Shown: positions 43,131 through 54,540 of the stretch, one piece after another
Layout: each line of letters starts with the position of its first letter
How positions within the stretch are numbered: the stretch's first letter is position 1
Made by a program: the position numbers and the translations under genes
Notes under the pieces: model-generated
The model's input: the letters and a program-made list of their open reading frames with translations, nothing else
What the model was told of the DNA's origin: nothing
The model's database searches: none
NCBI GenBank assembly: GCA_964512485.1
Contig: CAZEHJ010000001.1
Span: forward strand, 62,001-126,000
Length of the DNA stretch: 64,000 bases
Source: CAZEHJ01 sp964512485
GTDB lineage: Bacteria; Bacteroidota; Rhodothermia; Rhodothermales; UBA10348
Reading direction: 5' to 3'

Positions 43131-44555
43131 ATGCATTCAGATAATTCAAATAGTTCAATAACAGAGAACTCAACCTCCCTCTGGCGCGACATCGTCGCTA
43201 CCCTTCGCGGAAAACCTCACGACTACACGTCCGGTAGTCTGTGGAGGGCCATTCTTGTGCTTTCGGTACCCATGGTACTCGAAATGATGATGCAGTCGGT
43301 CTTCGAGATCGTCGACATCTTCTATGTCGGGAAATTGGGATCTGACGCCGTTGCAGCGGTCGGTCTGACGGCTTCGTTCATCATCATCATCTTCGCCATC
43401 GGCCTGGGCCTCAGTATGGCTGCTTCGGCAATGGTGGCGCGCAGGATCGGAGAGAAAGATCCGGATGGTGCGGCGCGGGCATCATGGCAAGCCATCGTTA
43501 TGACGATTGGTTTTGCAATCCCGGCTGGCCTCGTGGGAGCGTATTTCGCCCCGGAAATCCTCGGATTGATGGGAGCTGCCGAAAGTGTCAAAGAGATAGG
43601 AACAGGCTATGCGGCCGTCATGACGGGCACCAATGTGGTCATCCTTCTCCTGTTTCTGTTCAACGCCATTTTCCGCGGTGCGGGCGATGCGAGCGCCGCA
43701 ATGCGTGCATTGTGGCTCGCCAACATCCTGAATATCATCCTGGATCCGATGTTCATTTTCGGATTCGGACCGATACCGGAAATGGGTGTTACCGGGGCCG
43801 CGGTTGCCACTTCGATCGGCAGAGCCATTGGAGTCGGGTATCAGGTCTGGATCTTGGTGGGAGGTCGCAGTCGCGTACGCTTGCGCAAGAAACACTGCCA
43901 CATCGATCCATCTGTGCTTCGCACAATGCTCAAGATCTCTGGGCCAGGGATGTTGCAGTATCTGGTAGGAACGGCCAGTTGGCTGGCTGTCATGCGCCTG
44001 GTTGCCGATTTCGGAAGTGATGCTCTTGCGGGTTACACCATTGCGATTCGCGTCATCATTTTTGCGCTACTTCCGTCGTGGGGCATAAGCAATGCCGCCG
44101 CAACGCTGGTGGGCCAAAATCTGGGAGCCGGTCAACCGGAACGGGCGGAGAAGTCAGTCTGGTTGTGTACCGGACTTGACGTAGGATTCCTTACCACACT
44201 CGGACTCATCTTCTGGGTAATGGCACCGGAGGTTGTCGCCATTTTTGTGGAGTCGCCCGAAGCCATCGCGGTCGGGATCGAGAGCATGCGCATACTCACG
44301 ATCATCTATCCCGTATGGGCCGTCGGCATGGTGACGGTGCAGTCATTCAATGGTGCCGGTGACACGAAGACCCCGACCTGGATCCATTTCTTCTCATTCT
44401 GGGCCCTGCAGATTCCATTGGCGTGGTATCTGGCGCATCCCGGAGGATTCGAAACAGCTGGAATATTCTGGGCAATCGCTGTGGCTCAATGTGTCGCAGC
44501 AGCCTGGAGTGCTCATCTGTTCCGTAAAGGAAAGTGGAAGCACATCGAGGTTTGA
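43131..44555 (+). CDS. MATE family efflux transporter
   Basis: A 474-residue protein with 12 membrane helices in two homologous halves (PMVLEMMMQSVFEIVDIFYVG; ISGPGMLQYLVGTASWLAV). MATE proteins expel cationic or polyphenolic compounds in exchange for Na+ or H+. Motifs for the DinF/NorM subgroup include NAIFRGAGDASAAM and GQNLGAGQPERAEK. Substrate unknown. Followed by a long perfect hairpin. Confidence 0.92.
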   Translation: MHSDNSNSSITENSTSLWRDIVATLRGKPHDYTSGSLWRAILVLSVPMVLEMMMQSVFEIVDIFYVGKLGSDAVAAVGLTASFIIIIFAIGLGLSMAASAMVARRIGEKDPDGAARASWQAIVMTIGFAIPAGLVGAYFAPEILGLMGAAESVKEIGTGYAAVMTGTNVVILLLFLFNAIFRGAGDASAAMRALWLANILNIILDPMFIFGFGPIPEMGVTGAAVATSIGRAIGVGYQVWILVGGRSRVRLRKKHCHIDPSVLRTMLKISGPGMLQYLVGTASWLAVMRLVADFGSDALAGYTIAIRVIIFALLPSWGISNAAATLVGQNLGAGQPERAEKSVWLCTGLDVGFLTTLGLIFWVMAPEVVAIFVESPEAIAVGIESMRILTIIYPVWAVGMVTVQSFNGAGDTKTPTWIHFFSFWALQIPLAWYLAHPGGFETAGIFWAIAVAQCVAAAWSAHLFRKGKWKHIEV

Positions 44556-44617
44556 CGCTTCCTGTTTGGCGGAGCGAAGCCCAACTGTCCATGTGGTTCG
44601 CAGGAAAAGCTTGACGT

Positions 44618-44658
44618 CGTGGGGATGCCCCAGTTTGTTTCACTGGGGCATCCCCACG
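44618..44658. terminator. 17-bp perfect hairpin after the MATE gene
   Basis: CGTGGGGATGCCCCAGT (44618-44634) pairs perfectly with 44642-44658 around the loop TTGTTTC. It ends without a T-tract (AACATTTTC). It lies 62 bases after the MATE stop and 92 bases before the kinase start, so it could terminate MATE or act in the kinase leader. Confidence 0.6.
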
Positions 44659-44749
44659 AACATTTTCGGCGAATAAATCTTGTTCGTCATACCTTTGGAC
44701 CGAAGGAGAAGACAGACGAATTGAGCCGGCAAAACGAGGAGTACAGAAC

Positions 44750-46146
44750 GTGTCCCGACTTCTGAACGAGCTTTCCCAAAAGACAGCAAATGAGCACCTG
44801 AAAGAGAGATTTCGGCGTCTGCTGACTGCGGACGCTGTGGATCCGGGCAGGGTGGCACCGGNNNNNNNNNNNNNNNNNNNNNNNNNNNNNNNNNNNNNNN
44901 NNNNNNNNNNNNNNNNNNNNNNNNNNNNNNNNNNNNNNNNNNNNNNNNNNNNNNNNNNNNNGTCCAACTGCAATTCGTACCGGGTCGTATCGAGGTCTTC
45001 GGAAAACACACGGACTATGCGGGTGGTGAAAGCCTGACGTGTGCCTCTCAGCACGGAATCGCTGCATTTGTTCAGCGCCACGACGCACCATCGCTCGTCA
45101 TCGACGACTACGCCCGGTCTACAACAATCGAACTGACATACGATGACCCGGTCGCCGCGCCTTCCTGGTCTCTCTACCCGGCGGCAGTCTTGAAGCGCAT
45201 GATCCGCCACTTTGGTGTCCCCAGACGGGGCGTACGGCTCGGCATTCATTCTGACCTTCCGGGTGCGTCAGGAATGAGTTCTTCTTCAAGCCTGATCATT
45301 TCGGTCATTCTGGCTCTCCTGCAAGATGAGGGCTACGAGTCGGCCCGATCAATTCTGAACTCACCCGTTGAATTGGCCGGCTTTGCTGGCGCGCTCGAGT
45401 CAGGCGCCGACTACGGACCGTTTTCAGGCGATCAGGGCGTCGGTACAAAAGGAGGATCGCAGGATCATACAGCCATTTTGATGTCATCGGCTGGAGAACT
45501 TGGACTGTATTCGTATGAGCCCATCGACAAACTGAGCGCGATCAAATTGCCGGAGGATGTGATTTTCGTGGTGGGCACGAGTGGAGTCAAGGCCCGGAAA
45601 ACAGGCCAGGCGAAGGAGCGCTACAATGCGGCGAGCCTGGCGGCGAGGGAGGTGGCCAGAATGTACTCGGAGGATGTCGGGGAGTCGTATTCAAATCTGG
45701 GATCGATGATGGCCTCGCCGAACTTTGACAGAGATGGCCTGCGACACTGCATTCAAGACGAACTCCTTTGGAATCGTTTCAGTCAGTATGAACGCGAGTG
45801 CGCACTGGTCATTCCCAGGGCTATGGAAGCTCTTGCCCGGCGAGACTGGGCCACGTTTGGAGCCATGAGTGACGAGTCGCAGCGGATGGCCGCAGAACTG
45901 CTTGGCAATCAGGTTCCTGAAACGGTTGACCTTGCCCGAATTGCACGAGAGGCGGGAGCACTTGGCGCATCCAGCTTCGGAGCGGGGTTCGGTGGAGCCG
46001 TCTGGGCCCTCATCGCCCGCGACGATTCAAAACGATTCCTGTCCCACTGGCGGACCAGCTATCTGGAATCGTATCCCCAGCACGCCGGGAAATCACGATT
46101 TTTCAGGGACAGCCCGGGCGAAGGAGCCTGGACTGTTAAGTCCTGA
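44750..46146 (+). CDS. Galactokinase-like GHMP kinase, interrupted by a scaffold gap
   Basis: The start is GTG at 44750, with GAGGAG eight to fourteen bases upstream. The first 37 residues (MSRLLNELSQK, LKERFRRLL) lead into the gap. After it the frame starting at 44962 reads PGRIEVFGKHTDYAGG, the galactokinase substrate signature, then DLPGASGMSSSSSL (GHMP ATP-binding motif) and GAGFGGAVWALI (third motif). The two sides differ in frame with 100 N, so the true gap length must be 2 modulo 3. It phosphorylates galactose or a related sugar; GalNAc is possible because of the neighbouring GH109 gene, but this is inference. Ends 4 bases before the convergent symporter stop. Confidence 0.85.
44862..44961. 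other. Scaffold gap (100 N) inside the kinase gene
   Basis: Exactly 100 N of placeholder. Unlike the first gap, the flanking sequences share no repeat. Expected missing coding sequence is short, since the flanks already cover most of a normal N-terminus. Confidence 0.95.
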
Positions 46147-46150
46147 TGAC

Positions 46151-47920
46151 TCAATCGAAATTCAGTCTCGGCCAGATCTTCGCCAGTCCCCACGCGCAAC
46201 CGAGTGCTATCGCTGAGACGACGACCGCCAGCGTGGTTTCGCTGTAGAGGAAGTATCCTGTGGCGAAGAGTGTCCCGTAGATCGCCCCCGCACCAAATAC
46301 CATGGCCAGCACGGCGAGAGGGAAGTCAGACCCATCTTCTGAAGTGTCTTCCTCGATTTGAGCGACAATGTGTTTCCAGCCTTTTCCACCGGGTCGGATC
46401 TTGCGATAAAATCTGATGAGTGTTTCATCATCCGTGGGCGAGAAGACGAAGGCGGCTGTGACCCAGGCTATGGTTGTGATGATGACACCGACGCCCAGTT
46501 GCTGCCAGGCTTCGAGCCCCATTCCGTCGGTAAAAGCAAAAAAGAGCGCAAGAGCAAAGGAAACGATCATGGCTGTCAATTCAGATTCAGCATTGACGCG
46601 CCACCAGAACCATCTCAGGATGAAGATGAGACCCGTACCGGCTCCAATCTGAAGAATGATATTGAACACCTGCAACGCGTTTTCCAGAAAAAGGGCCAGC
46701 GTGCAGGCGACTACCATCAAAATGACGGTTGAGGCGCGACCGGCCCAGACCTGTTGGTTTTCTGACGCCTCAGGATTGATGAATCGGTGGTAGAGGTCGT
46801 TGACAACGATGGAAGAGCCCCAGTTCACCTGAGATGACATGGTAGACATGTACGCGGCTGCCAGGGATGTCACAACCAGCCCGAGTAATCCCGCCGGCAG
46901 ATAGGTGAGCATTGCCGGATAGGCGAGATCATTACGAACGACTTGTTCAGGAACGTTGGGAAATCTTTCTGCGATGGAGGCCAGATCCGGAAACACAACC
47001 AGCGATGCAAGAGCGATCAGAATCCACGGCCATGGGCGCAAAGCGTAGTGCAGAACATTGAAAAGAAGCGTCGCTCCCGCGGCTTCGCGTTCGCTTCGCG
47101 CAGAGAGCATGCGCTGGGCCAGATATCCACCACCACCCGGCTCAGCACCGGGATAGTAGGCTGCCCACCACTGAATGGCGATGGGAATGATGAACACCGG
47201 CAACAGGTCATTGAGCGAACCCGAAGAAAACGAAGGCAGGAACGAGAGGGCAGGCGCCACATTTTCGTGTGACAGCAGATTCGAAAGACCTCCCACCTCA
47301 GGCAGGTTCAGAACGTAAATGGTGGCCCAGATACTTCCGACCATAGCGATCGCAAACTGAATCATATCAGTCAGAACCACACCTCGCAATCCGCCCAGCG
47401 CCGAGTAAACCATGGTGATGGTGGCGGCGATGACGACGGTCTGCAGGGGAGACCAGTCCATCATCACACTTCCGATCTTGATCGCAGCCAGCGTGACCGA
47501 AGCCATGATGATGATGTTGAAAACGATCCCCAGATAGACGGCTCGAAATCCCCTCAAAAAGGCTGCAATAGGGCCTGAATAACGTATTTCATAGAATTCC
47601 ACATCGGTCAGTACACCGGAGCGGCGCCACAGACGTGCGTATAGAAAGACGGTCAGCATTCCCGTCAGAAGGAATGCCCACCATGTCCAGTTGCCGTCCG
47701 TTCCTGATCCGCGAACGATGTCGGTTACCAGGTTTGGTGTGTCCGTCGAAAACGTGGTCGCGACCATGGAAATCCCCAGGAGCCACCAAGGCATGGATTG
47801 TCCGGCAAGAAAGAAGGATCGGAAGTTTTTCCCGGATCGCCTCGAAACTGATAGTCCAATGACGATGGAGAGCGCAAAGAACGCGCCCATAATCACCCAG
47901 TCGAGAGTCGAGAGTTGCAT
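46151..47920 (-). CDS. Sodium:solute symporter (SSS family)
   Basis: A 589-residue protein with about 13-14 helices. Typical SSS features are SRRSGKNFRSFFLAGQSMPWW, STDTPNLVTDIVRG, and the long helix array with SLAAAYMSTMSSQVNWGSSI (the Na2-site Ser/Ser pattern). The frame is open to 47974, but ATG at 47920 (MQLSTLDWVIMG) starts at the first helix and is chosen. It imports a solute with Na+. The nearest subgroup resembles uncharacterised Bacteroidota symporters of sugar or amino-sugar clusters. It converges on the galactokinase-like gene with a 4-base gap and diverges from GH109. Confidence 0.9.
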   Translation of the reverse strand: MQLSTLDWVIMGAFFALSIVIGLSVSRRSGKNFRSFFLAGQSMPWWLLGISMVATTFSTDTPNLVTDIVRGSGTDGNWTWWAFLLTGMLTVFLYARLWRRSGVLTDVEFYEIRYSGPIAAFLRGFRAVYLGIVFNIIIMASVTLAAIKIGSVMMDWSPLQTVVIAATITMVYSALGGLRGVVLTDMIQFAIAMVGSIWATIYVLNLPEVGGLSNLLSHENVAPALSFLPSFSSGSLNDLLPVFIIPIAIQWWAAYYPGAEPGGGGYLAQRMLSARSEREAAGATLLFNVLHYALRPWPWILIALASLVVFPDLASIAERFPNVPEQVVRNDLAYPAMLTYLPAGLLGLVVTSLAAAYMSTMSSQVNWGSSIVVNDLYHRFINPEASENQQVWAGRASTVILMVVACTLALFLENALQVFNIILQIGAGTGLIFILRWFWWRVNAESELTAMIVSFALALFFAFTDGMGLEAWQQLGVGVIITTIAWVTAAFVFSPTDDETLIRFYRKIRPGGKGWKHIVAQIEEDTSEDGSDFPLAVLAMVFGAGAIYGTLFATGYFLYSETTLAVVVSAIALGCAWGLAKIWPRLNFD

Positions 47921-48013
47921 GGCTGTTTGATGGTGGCCCGGGAAAATGGCAAAACGATCTGCCGAATGTAGCAACTCTTCCTTCCATTATCGCAGTATCA
48001 GAGAGTTTTCTGC

Positions 48014-48044
48014 TTGACATTCGTTCATCGCAGGCCGTACTTCG
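48014..48044 (+). promoter_or_regulatory. Possible promoter of the GH109 gene
   Basis: TTGACA at 48014-48019 and TACTTCG at 48038-48044, 21 bases after the TTG, near the Bacteroidota TTG/TAnnTTTG pattern. Low certainty. Confidence 0.25.
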
Positions 48045-48102
48045 AAGCCGCGCCGGATGCTGCCTCCGGGCGCTGCGACACATCACCTCACATTTTCAGA
48101 AC

Positions 48103-49494
48103 GTGGATCGAATGGACAGAAGAAATTTCTTGCGCGCAGGAGCTATCGCCGGCGTTGGTGCAACCGCCGGAGCGGGTACAGCTATGGCCAAGGACGTGAA
48201 AGACAAAGCTGCCGCCATCATATCGGGCCGAGACAATGAAAAGGCACGGATTGGATTTATTGGAACCGGGCTCAGAGGAAGGAATCACCTCAATATCATC
48301 CTTCGACGTGATGACACGCTCGTAACCGCCATTTGTGATATCGATCCTGCGGCCATCTCTGCTTCTCAGAAAATGATCCGAGATTCGGGAAGGCCTGAAG
48401 CCGCTGTCTATTCAGACTCAGAGCTCGCGTTCGAAAAAATGCTCGAGCGCGACGACATCGACGGAGTGATCATCGCCACACCGTGGCTCTGGCATACTCG
48501 AATGGCCGTTGCCGCGATGAAAGCGGGTAAATATGCCGGAGTCGAAGTTTCCGCAGCGAACACTCTCGAAGAGTGCTGGGACCTTGTCAATACGTACGAG
48601 GATACCGGCAAACCATGCATGATCCTGGAAAACGTTTGTTACCGCCGGGACGTGATGGCCATTCTGAATATGGTTCGTGAGAATTTGTTCGGTGAGTTGA
48701 TCCACATGGAGTGCGGATATCAGCACGACCTCAGGGAGGTGAAATTCAACGACGGCACGAAGCCTTATGGAGGCGGTGTCGAGTTCGGCGACGAGGCATT
48801 TTCCGAAGCAAAATGGCGAACCGATCATTCGGTCCATAGAAACGGAGACCTCTATCCAACCCACGGAATCGGTCCCATCGCCGTATACGCCGACATCAAT
48901 CGAGGCAACCGATTCGTGTCGCTGACTTCTACAGCATCGAAGGCGCGTGGTCTGCATAACCACATCGTAGCCCAGGGTGGTGAAGATCATCCCAACGCAG
49001 ACGTCGAGTTCAAGCTGGGAGATGTCATCACGACGGTCATCAGAACCCAGAATGGAGAGTCGATCATCGTCAGTCATGACACCAATCTTCCACGCCCTTA
49101 TTCACTCGGCTTCAGAGTGCAGGGAGAGAAAGGAATATGGATGGATGTCAATCGCTCGCTCTGCCTGGACGGTTTGACGCCGGCCCACAGATGGACCGAA
49201 GCAGCGTCATACCTCGAGCAATACGACCATCCGCTATGGAAGAAATACGAGTCCAAGGCGACAGGATCCGGTCATGGTGGAATGGACTTTTTTGTTGACC
49301 ACGCTTTCGTAGAGTCGATCAAGCGAGGAGTAGATACACCCCTTGATGCTTATGATGCGGCCGCCTGGAGCGCGATTTCACCGCTTTCGGAGGCATCGAT
49401 TGCAGCTGGCAACGCCCCTCAGGCCTTCCCGGACTTCACGAGAGGCATGTGGATGAAACGTAAACCTGTGTTCGCGCTCGGTGACGATTACTGA
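48103..49494 (+). CDS. GH109-type NAD-dependent alpha-N-acetylgalactosaminidase, Tat-exported
   Basis: A 463-residue Gfo/Idh/MocA-fold protein. The N-terminus has a Tat signal (RRNFLRAGAIAGVG). The Rossmann motif RIGFIGTGLRGR follows at about 48-60. GH109 landmarks are NVCYRRDVMAI, SVHRNGDLYPTHGIGPIA, NLPRPYSLGFRVQG, GHGGMDFFV and the end PDFTRGMWMKRKP. Family knowledge: members remove alpha-linked GalNAc using tightly bound NAD+ by transient oxidation at C3. Tat export suits a folded NAD-loaded protein. It lies near a GHMP kinase and Na+/solute symporter, suggesting amino-sugar salvage. The 3' end overlaps pabBC by 14 bases. Confidence 0.88.
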   Translation: MDRMDRRNFLRAGAIAGVGATAGAGTAMAKDVKDKAAAIISGRDNEKARIGFIGTGLRGRNHLNIILRRDDTLVTAICDIDPAAISASQKMIRDSGRPEAAVYSDSELAFEKMLERDDIDGVIIATPWLWHTRMAVAAMKAGKYAGVEVSAANTLEECWDLVNTYEDTGKPCMILENVCYRRDVMAILNMVRENLFGELIHMECGYQHDLREVKFNDGTKPYGGGVEFGDEAFSEAKWRTDHSVHRNGDLYPTHGIGPIAVYADINRGNRFVSLTSTASKARGLHNHIVAQGGEDHPNADVEFKLGDVITTVIRTQNGESIIVSHDTNLPRPYSLGFRVQGEKGIWMDVNRSLCLDGLTPAHRWTEAASYLEQYDHPLWKKYESKATGSGHGGMDFFVDHAFVESIKRGVDTPLDAYDAAAWSAISPLSEASIAAGNAPQAFPDFTRGMWMKRKPVFALGDDY

Positions 49495-51316
49495 GAATCT
49501 CCGTCAGATACTGAGTGAACCCGACACCGTTTTCCTGGACGGTGCTTCTGGAGGTGAAGGGAACGATTCATTTCTGTTCCGGAATCCATTGCGTGTCCTC
49601 GAAGCACATTCGCTCGACGAGGTAACTCACACCCTGACGTTTGCCGATGAAGCGATCCAGGACGGGCTCTTCGTTGCGGGATTCATAACGTACGAGGCAG
49701 GATACGCGTTTTTACCGGACAAACTGGCTGGCCTGCGGGAGAAGGATTGGGGAGCCGAACTGGGTTATCCACTGATATGGCTTGGCGTGTATCCCCGAAG
49801 GGAAGCCGTTCAGGCGCCGGCACCGAAGCCTCCAGCCGATTCGTCGCTTCCGTCCTGGGTCGAAACCGAAAGCCGTGAATCCTTCGAAGGCGGAGTCGAG
49901 CGCATCAGAGACCTCATTCATGAAGGAGATGTCTATCAGGTAAACCATACCACACGATTTGTGGCGCCAAATCTCGAAGACCCGACGGGGTTGTATGAAA
50001 CCCTTCGGAGCCGGCAGCCTGTTCGCTACGCCTCTTACATTTCGGCGGGAGATATAACGGTGTTGTCACTTTCTCCAGAATTGTTTTTCGAGACGGCTGC
50101 CAGCGTGATCACGGCACGCCCAATGAAAGGAACGGCTTCAAGAGGAAGTACACTCGCCGAGGACGAGCGCCTCCAAAACTGGCTCCAGGATGATGAAAAA
50201 AACAGGGCGGAAAACTTGATGATCGTGGATCTGTTGAGAAACGATCTGTCGCTCGTGTGCGAACCCGGCTCTGTGAGGACTCAGGACTTGTTCTCCATTG
50301 AACAGCTTCCGACAGTTCACCAGATGACGTCCACCGTTTCGGGCAGATTACACGACGATGTTCGGCTCTCGCATATCATGAAAGCTCTGTTCCCCTGCGG
50401 CTCCATTACGGGGGCCCCAAAAATCAGAGCCATGCGAAGAATTGCGGAGTTGGAGTCGTCTGCGAGAGGTGTGTACTGTGGGGCCATCGGGTACGCGGGT
50501 CCAGGCCTGGAAGCCGCATTTTCCGTGGCGATACGAACAGCCGTTCTGAGTGGAAACGAAATCACCTACGGAGTGGGAGGCGGCGTTGTCTGGGATTCTG
50601 ATCCCCAGGAAGAGTACCGGGAAGCGATGTTGAAGCGGGATTTCATATCGGACCAGGTGAATCAGGCTGAGCACGGGGCGGATCTGAAGCTGATCGAGAC
50701 CATGTATTCGGACGGGGACGTGCCCCTGGTTGACTACCATCTCGATCGTCTCGAAAATTCCTCATCCGATCTGGGCTTCAAATTCAATCGAAGCGAAGTG
50801 CGCCGGACGATTACGAACTATTGCTCAGAATATGACGATGGAGAAGGGCGAAGAATTCGCCTTTTGCTCGATCGCGAAGGTCAGATCCAGATCGAGAGCC
50901 GGCCGGTCGATATGCTTGAAGACACGCCTCTCCGGGTAGGACTCTCAACGGTGAGAGTTTCTTCGGGTCATCCCCAGTTTCGTCACAAGACGACTCAGCG
51001 CGGCGTGTATGAAAAAGCGCGCGCAATCGCGCGCGCCGAGAACTGGTACGATGCGCTGCTGATCAACGAACGGGGGGAAGTGACCGAAGGCACGATCACA
51101 AACCTGTTCGTGGAAATGGAGGGAGGCTGGGTTACTCCGCCTCTTGAAAGCGGACTGCTATCCGGTGTTGGTCGGCGAGTATTCATGCTCGCCAATGCTG
51201 TTCGGGAGCAGGTTGTCTTCCCCGCCGACCTGATTCGCGCACGCCGGATTATCTTGACTAACGCCGTGATCGGGGCTCGAGAAGCCGTTTTTTCTGGAGG
51301 AGTTCGGAGAATCTGA
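49481..51316 (+). CDS. pabBC: Fused aminodeoxychorismate synthase component I and aminodeoxychorismate lyase (PabBC)
   Basis: A 611-residue fusion. Residues 1-400 are the chorismate-binding PabB unit (PMKGTASRG, ENLMIVDLLRNDLS, CGSITGAPKIRAM, VGGGVVWDSDPQEEY). Residues about 400-611 are a PLP-dependent class IV lyase (PabC) with catalytic Lys503 in HKTTQRG, EVTEGTITNLF and LESGLLSGVGRR. It makes 4-aminobenzoate for folate together with a PabA glutaminase encoded elsewhere. The ATG lies 14 bases inside the GH109 gene. Same-strand fusion is common in bacteria; the GH109 partner is unusual. Confidence 0.93.
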   Translation: MTITENLRQILSEPDTVFLDGASGGEGNDSFLFRNPLRVLEAHSLDEVTHTLTFADEAIQDGLFVAGFITYEAGYAFLPDKLAGLREKDWGAELGYPLIWLGVYPRREAVQAPAPKPPADSSLPSWVETESRESFEGGVERIRDLIHEGDVYQVNHTTRFVAPNLEDPTGLYETLRSRQPVRYASYISAGDITVLSLSPELFFETAASVITARPMKGTASRGSTLAEDERLQNWLQDDEKNRAENLMIVDLLRNDLSLVCEPGSVRTQDLFSIEQLPTVHQMTSTVSGRLHDDVRLSHIMKALFPCGSITGAPKIRAMRRIAELESSARGVYCGAIGYAGPGLEAAFSVAIRTAVLSGNEITYGVGGGVVWDSDPQEEYREAMLKRDFISDQVNQAEHGADLKLIETMYSDGDVPLVDYHLDRLENSSSDLGFKFNRSEVRRTITNYCSEYDDGEGRRIRLLLDREGQIQIESRPVDMLEDTPLRVGLSTVRVSSGHPQFRHKTTQRGVYEKARAIARAENWYDALLINERGEVTEGTITNLFVEMEGGWVTPPLESGLLSGVGRRVFMLANAVREQVVFPADLIRARRIILTNAVIGAREAVFSGGVRRI

Positions 51317-51350
51317 GCGATTCAAGCGATGGGAGAAGACCTTGCGTATG

Positions 51351-52223
51351 TCAACGCTCGGGGCCCGTGAAATCGTCCATGGTTCTGGAGACTCCGAAAA
51401 AATCTGCGATCCAGTCGAAGAGATTGACAGGCAGGATTTTGAGCAGGAAGGAGGTGTAGACAAACCAGGGCATTATCAGACGACGTTTCTTTCGCTGAAT
51501 GGCTCGGAACGCCCTGTCAGCTACCTTTTCAGGCTTTAGTATGGGCAGCAGAAACGGGAATCTCGTCTTGACTCCTTCGAACATTCCCGTGTTGATGAAA
51601 AACGGAGCGATCAGGGTCGTGTCAATCGGATAATTGTGCTTTTTCATTTCCATTCGCAGCGATTCGTCGAAACCCACAGCTGCGAACTTGCTCGAGCTGT
51701 AAGCGGTCAGGCGGGGCGCGGCAACGATTCCTCCGGCAGAGGCGAACGTTACAATCTGGCCGCTTCCACTCTCAATCATGGAAGGCAGGACCGCCCGAAC
51801 CGTGTAGAAATGCGCCAGCACGTTCACTCTGAAAGTTCGTTCAACATCAGCCGGATTCAACTCGAGGAAATATTTGCCCGACGCGATACCTGCATTGTTT
51901 ATCAGAATGTCCACCGCTGGAGCATCTGCGAGCACTGAGGCCATCGAAGATTCGATTTCTTCCGGGTTTGTGAGATCGCATTTGATGCCCGTAAATCGAT
52001 CTCCCAGTTCAGAAGAGACCGACAGGAGGCGGTCTTGATCAACATCCAGTCCGTAAACACGCGCACCGGCACGTATGAACCGAATCGCCAGGAGACGGCC
52101 CATTCCGCTCGCGGCCCCGGTGATGATGACTGTGCTCTCTTTCAATGTGGGAATCGATGGTGGTTGTTGGAAGCCAAGGTACACCTCTGGCGATCGACGC
52201 AAACACGGTGTTGTGTTATTCAA
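51351..52223 (-). CDS. Short-chain dehydrogenase/reductase
   Basis: A 290-residue SDR. The NAD(P) motif is TGAASGMG, with NNAGIASG and catalytic residues Ser (TFASAGG), Tyr and Lys (YSSSKFA). The C-terminal ~90 residues contain a hydrophobic patch (LIMPWFVYTSFLLKILPVN) similar to membrane-associated retinol/11-beta-HSD-like SDRs. Substrate not predictable. Divergent from acs. Confidence 0.9.
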   Translation of the reverse strand: MNNTTPCLRRSPEVYLGFQQPPSIPTLKESTVIITGAASGMGRLLAIRFIRAGARVYGLDVDQDRLLSVSSELGDRFTGIKCDLTNPEEIESSMASVLADAPAVDILINNAGIASGKYFLELNPADVERTFRVNVLAHFYTVRAVLPSMIESGSGQIVTFASAGGIVAAPRLTAYSSSKFAAVGFDESLRMEMKKHNYPIDTTLIAPFFINTGMFEGVKTRFPFLLPILKPEKVADRAFRAIQRKKRRLIMPWFVYTSFLLKILPVNLFDWIADFFGVSRTMDDFTGPER

Positions 52224-52413
52224 TGTAGGCGACGAATCGAACAGACCACCGCGTCACGAGAATAAGGTTCCAAAGACGCCGTCTTTGCGACGAGGGAATC
52301 CCCTACGCAAGATTGTAGTGGGGGCTCCAATATTGTGCCCCGCTATTGTATCCAGAGTTGTATTCTGGGGCCGAAACCGGACCCGGACTTTTAATCATCA
52401 TTCAAATAATCTT

Positions 52414-54354
<1,941 letters not shown>

Positions 54355-54385
54355 GGGGTGTTTCCAATTGCTGAGAAAACGGTGT

Positions 54386-54411
54386 GGCGCCGAAGCGAAA
54401 GCTTCGGCGCC
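54386..54411 (+). terminator. Terminator after acs
   Basis: GGCGCCGAAGC (54386-54396), tetraloop GAAA, then GCTTCGGCGCC (54401-54411). A perfect 11-bp stem with a GNRA loop, 32 bases after the stop. Confidence 0.75.
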
Positions 54412-54540
54412 GACATTCAATTCGTCGATTCTGAAGGCCAAATGGCCGATACATATCTCTTTAGTTGATCTTCATGCATCTTCGCAGGTGCGGATCGTAG
54501 TTTTGCATATTCCAATCCCGGAAGCAGCCAAATACCAGCT

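Noticed and set aside
44347..45249. 300-codon minus-strand frame across the second N gap
   Set aside because: Antisense to MATE and the kinase, and joined only by N codons.
51016..51037. GCGCGCGC-AATC-type palindrome inside pabBC
   Set aside because: It encodes Ala/Arg codons (KARAIARAEN) in frame; most probably codon usage rather than a site.
52075..52413. 113-codon N-terminal extension of acs
   Set aside because: The extension overlaps the divergent SDR gene and does not resemble Acs; ATG 52414 gives the normal length.
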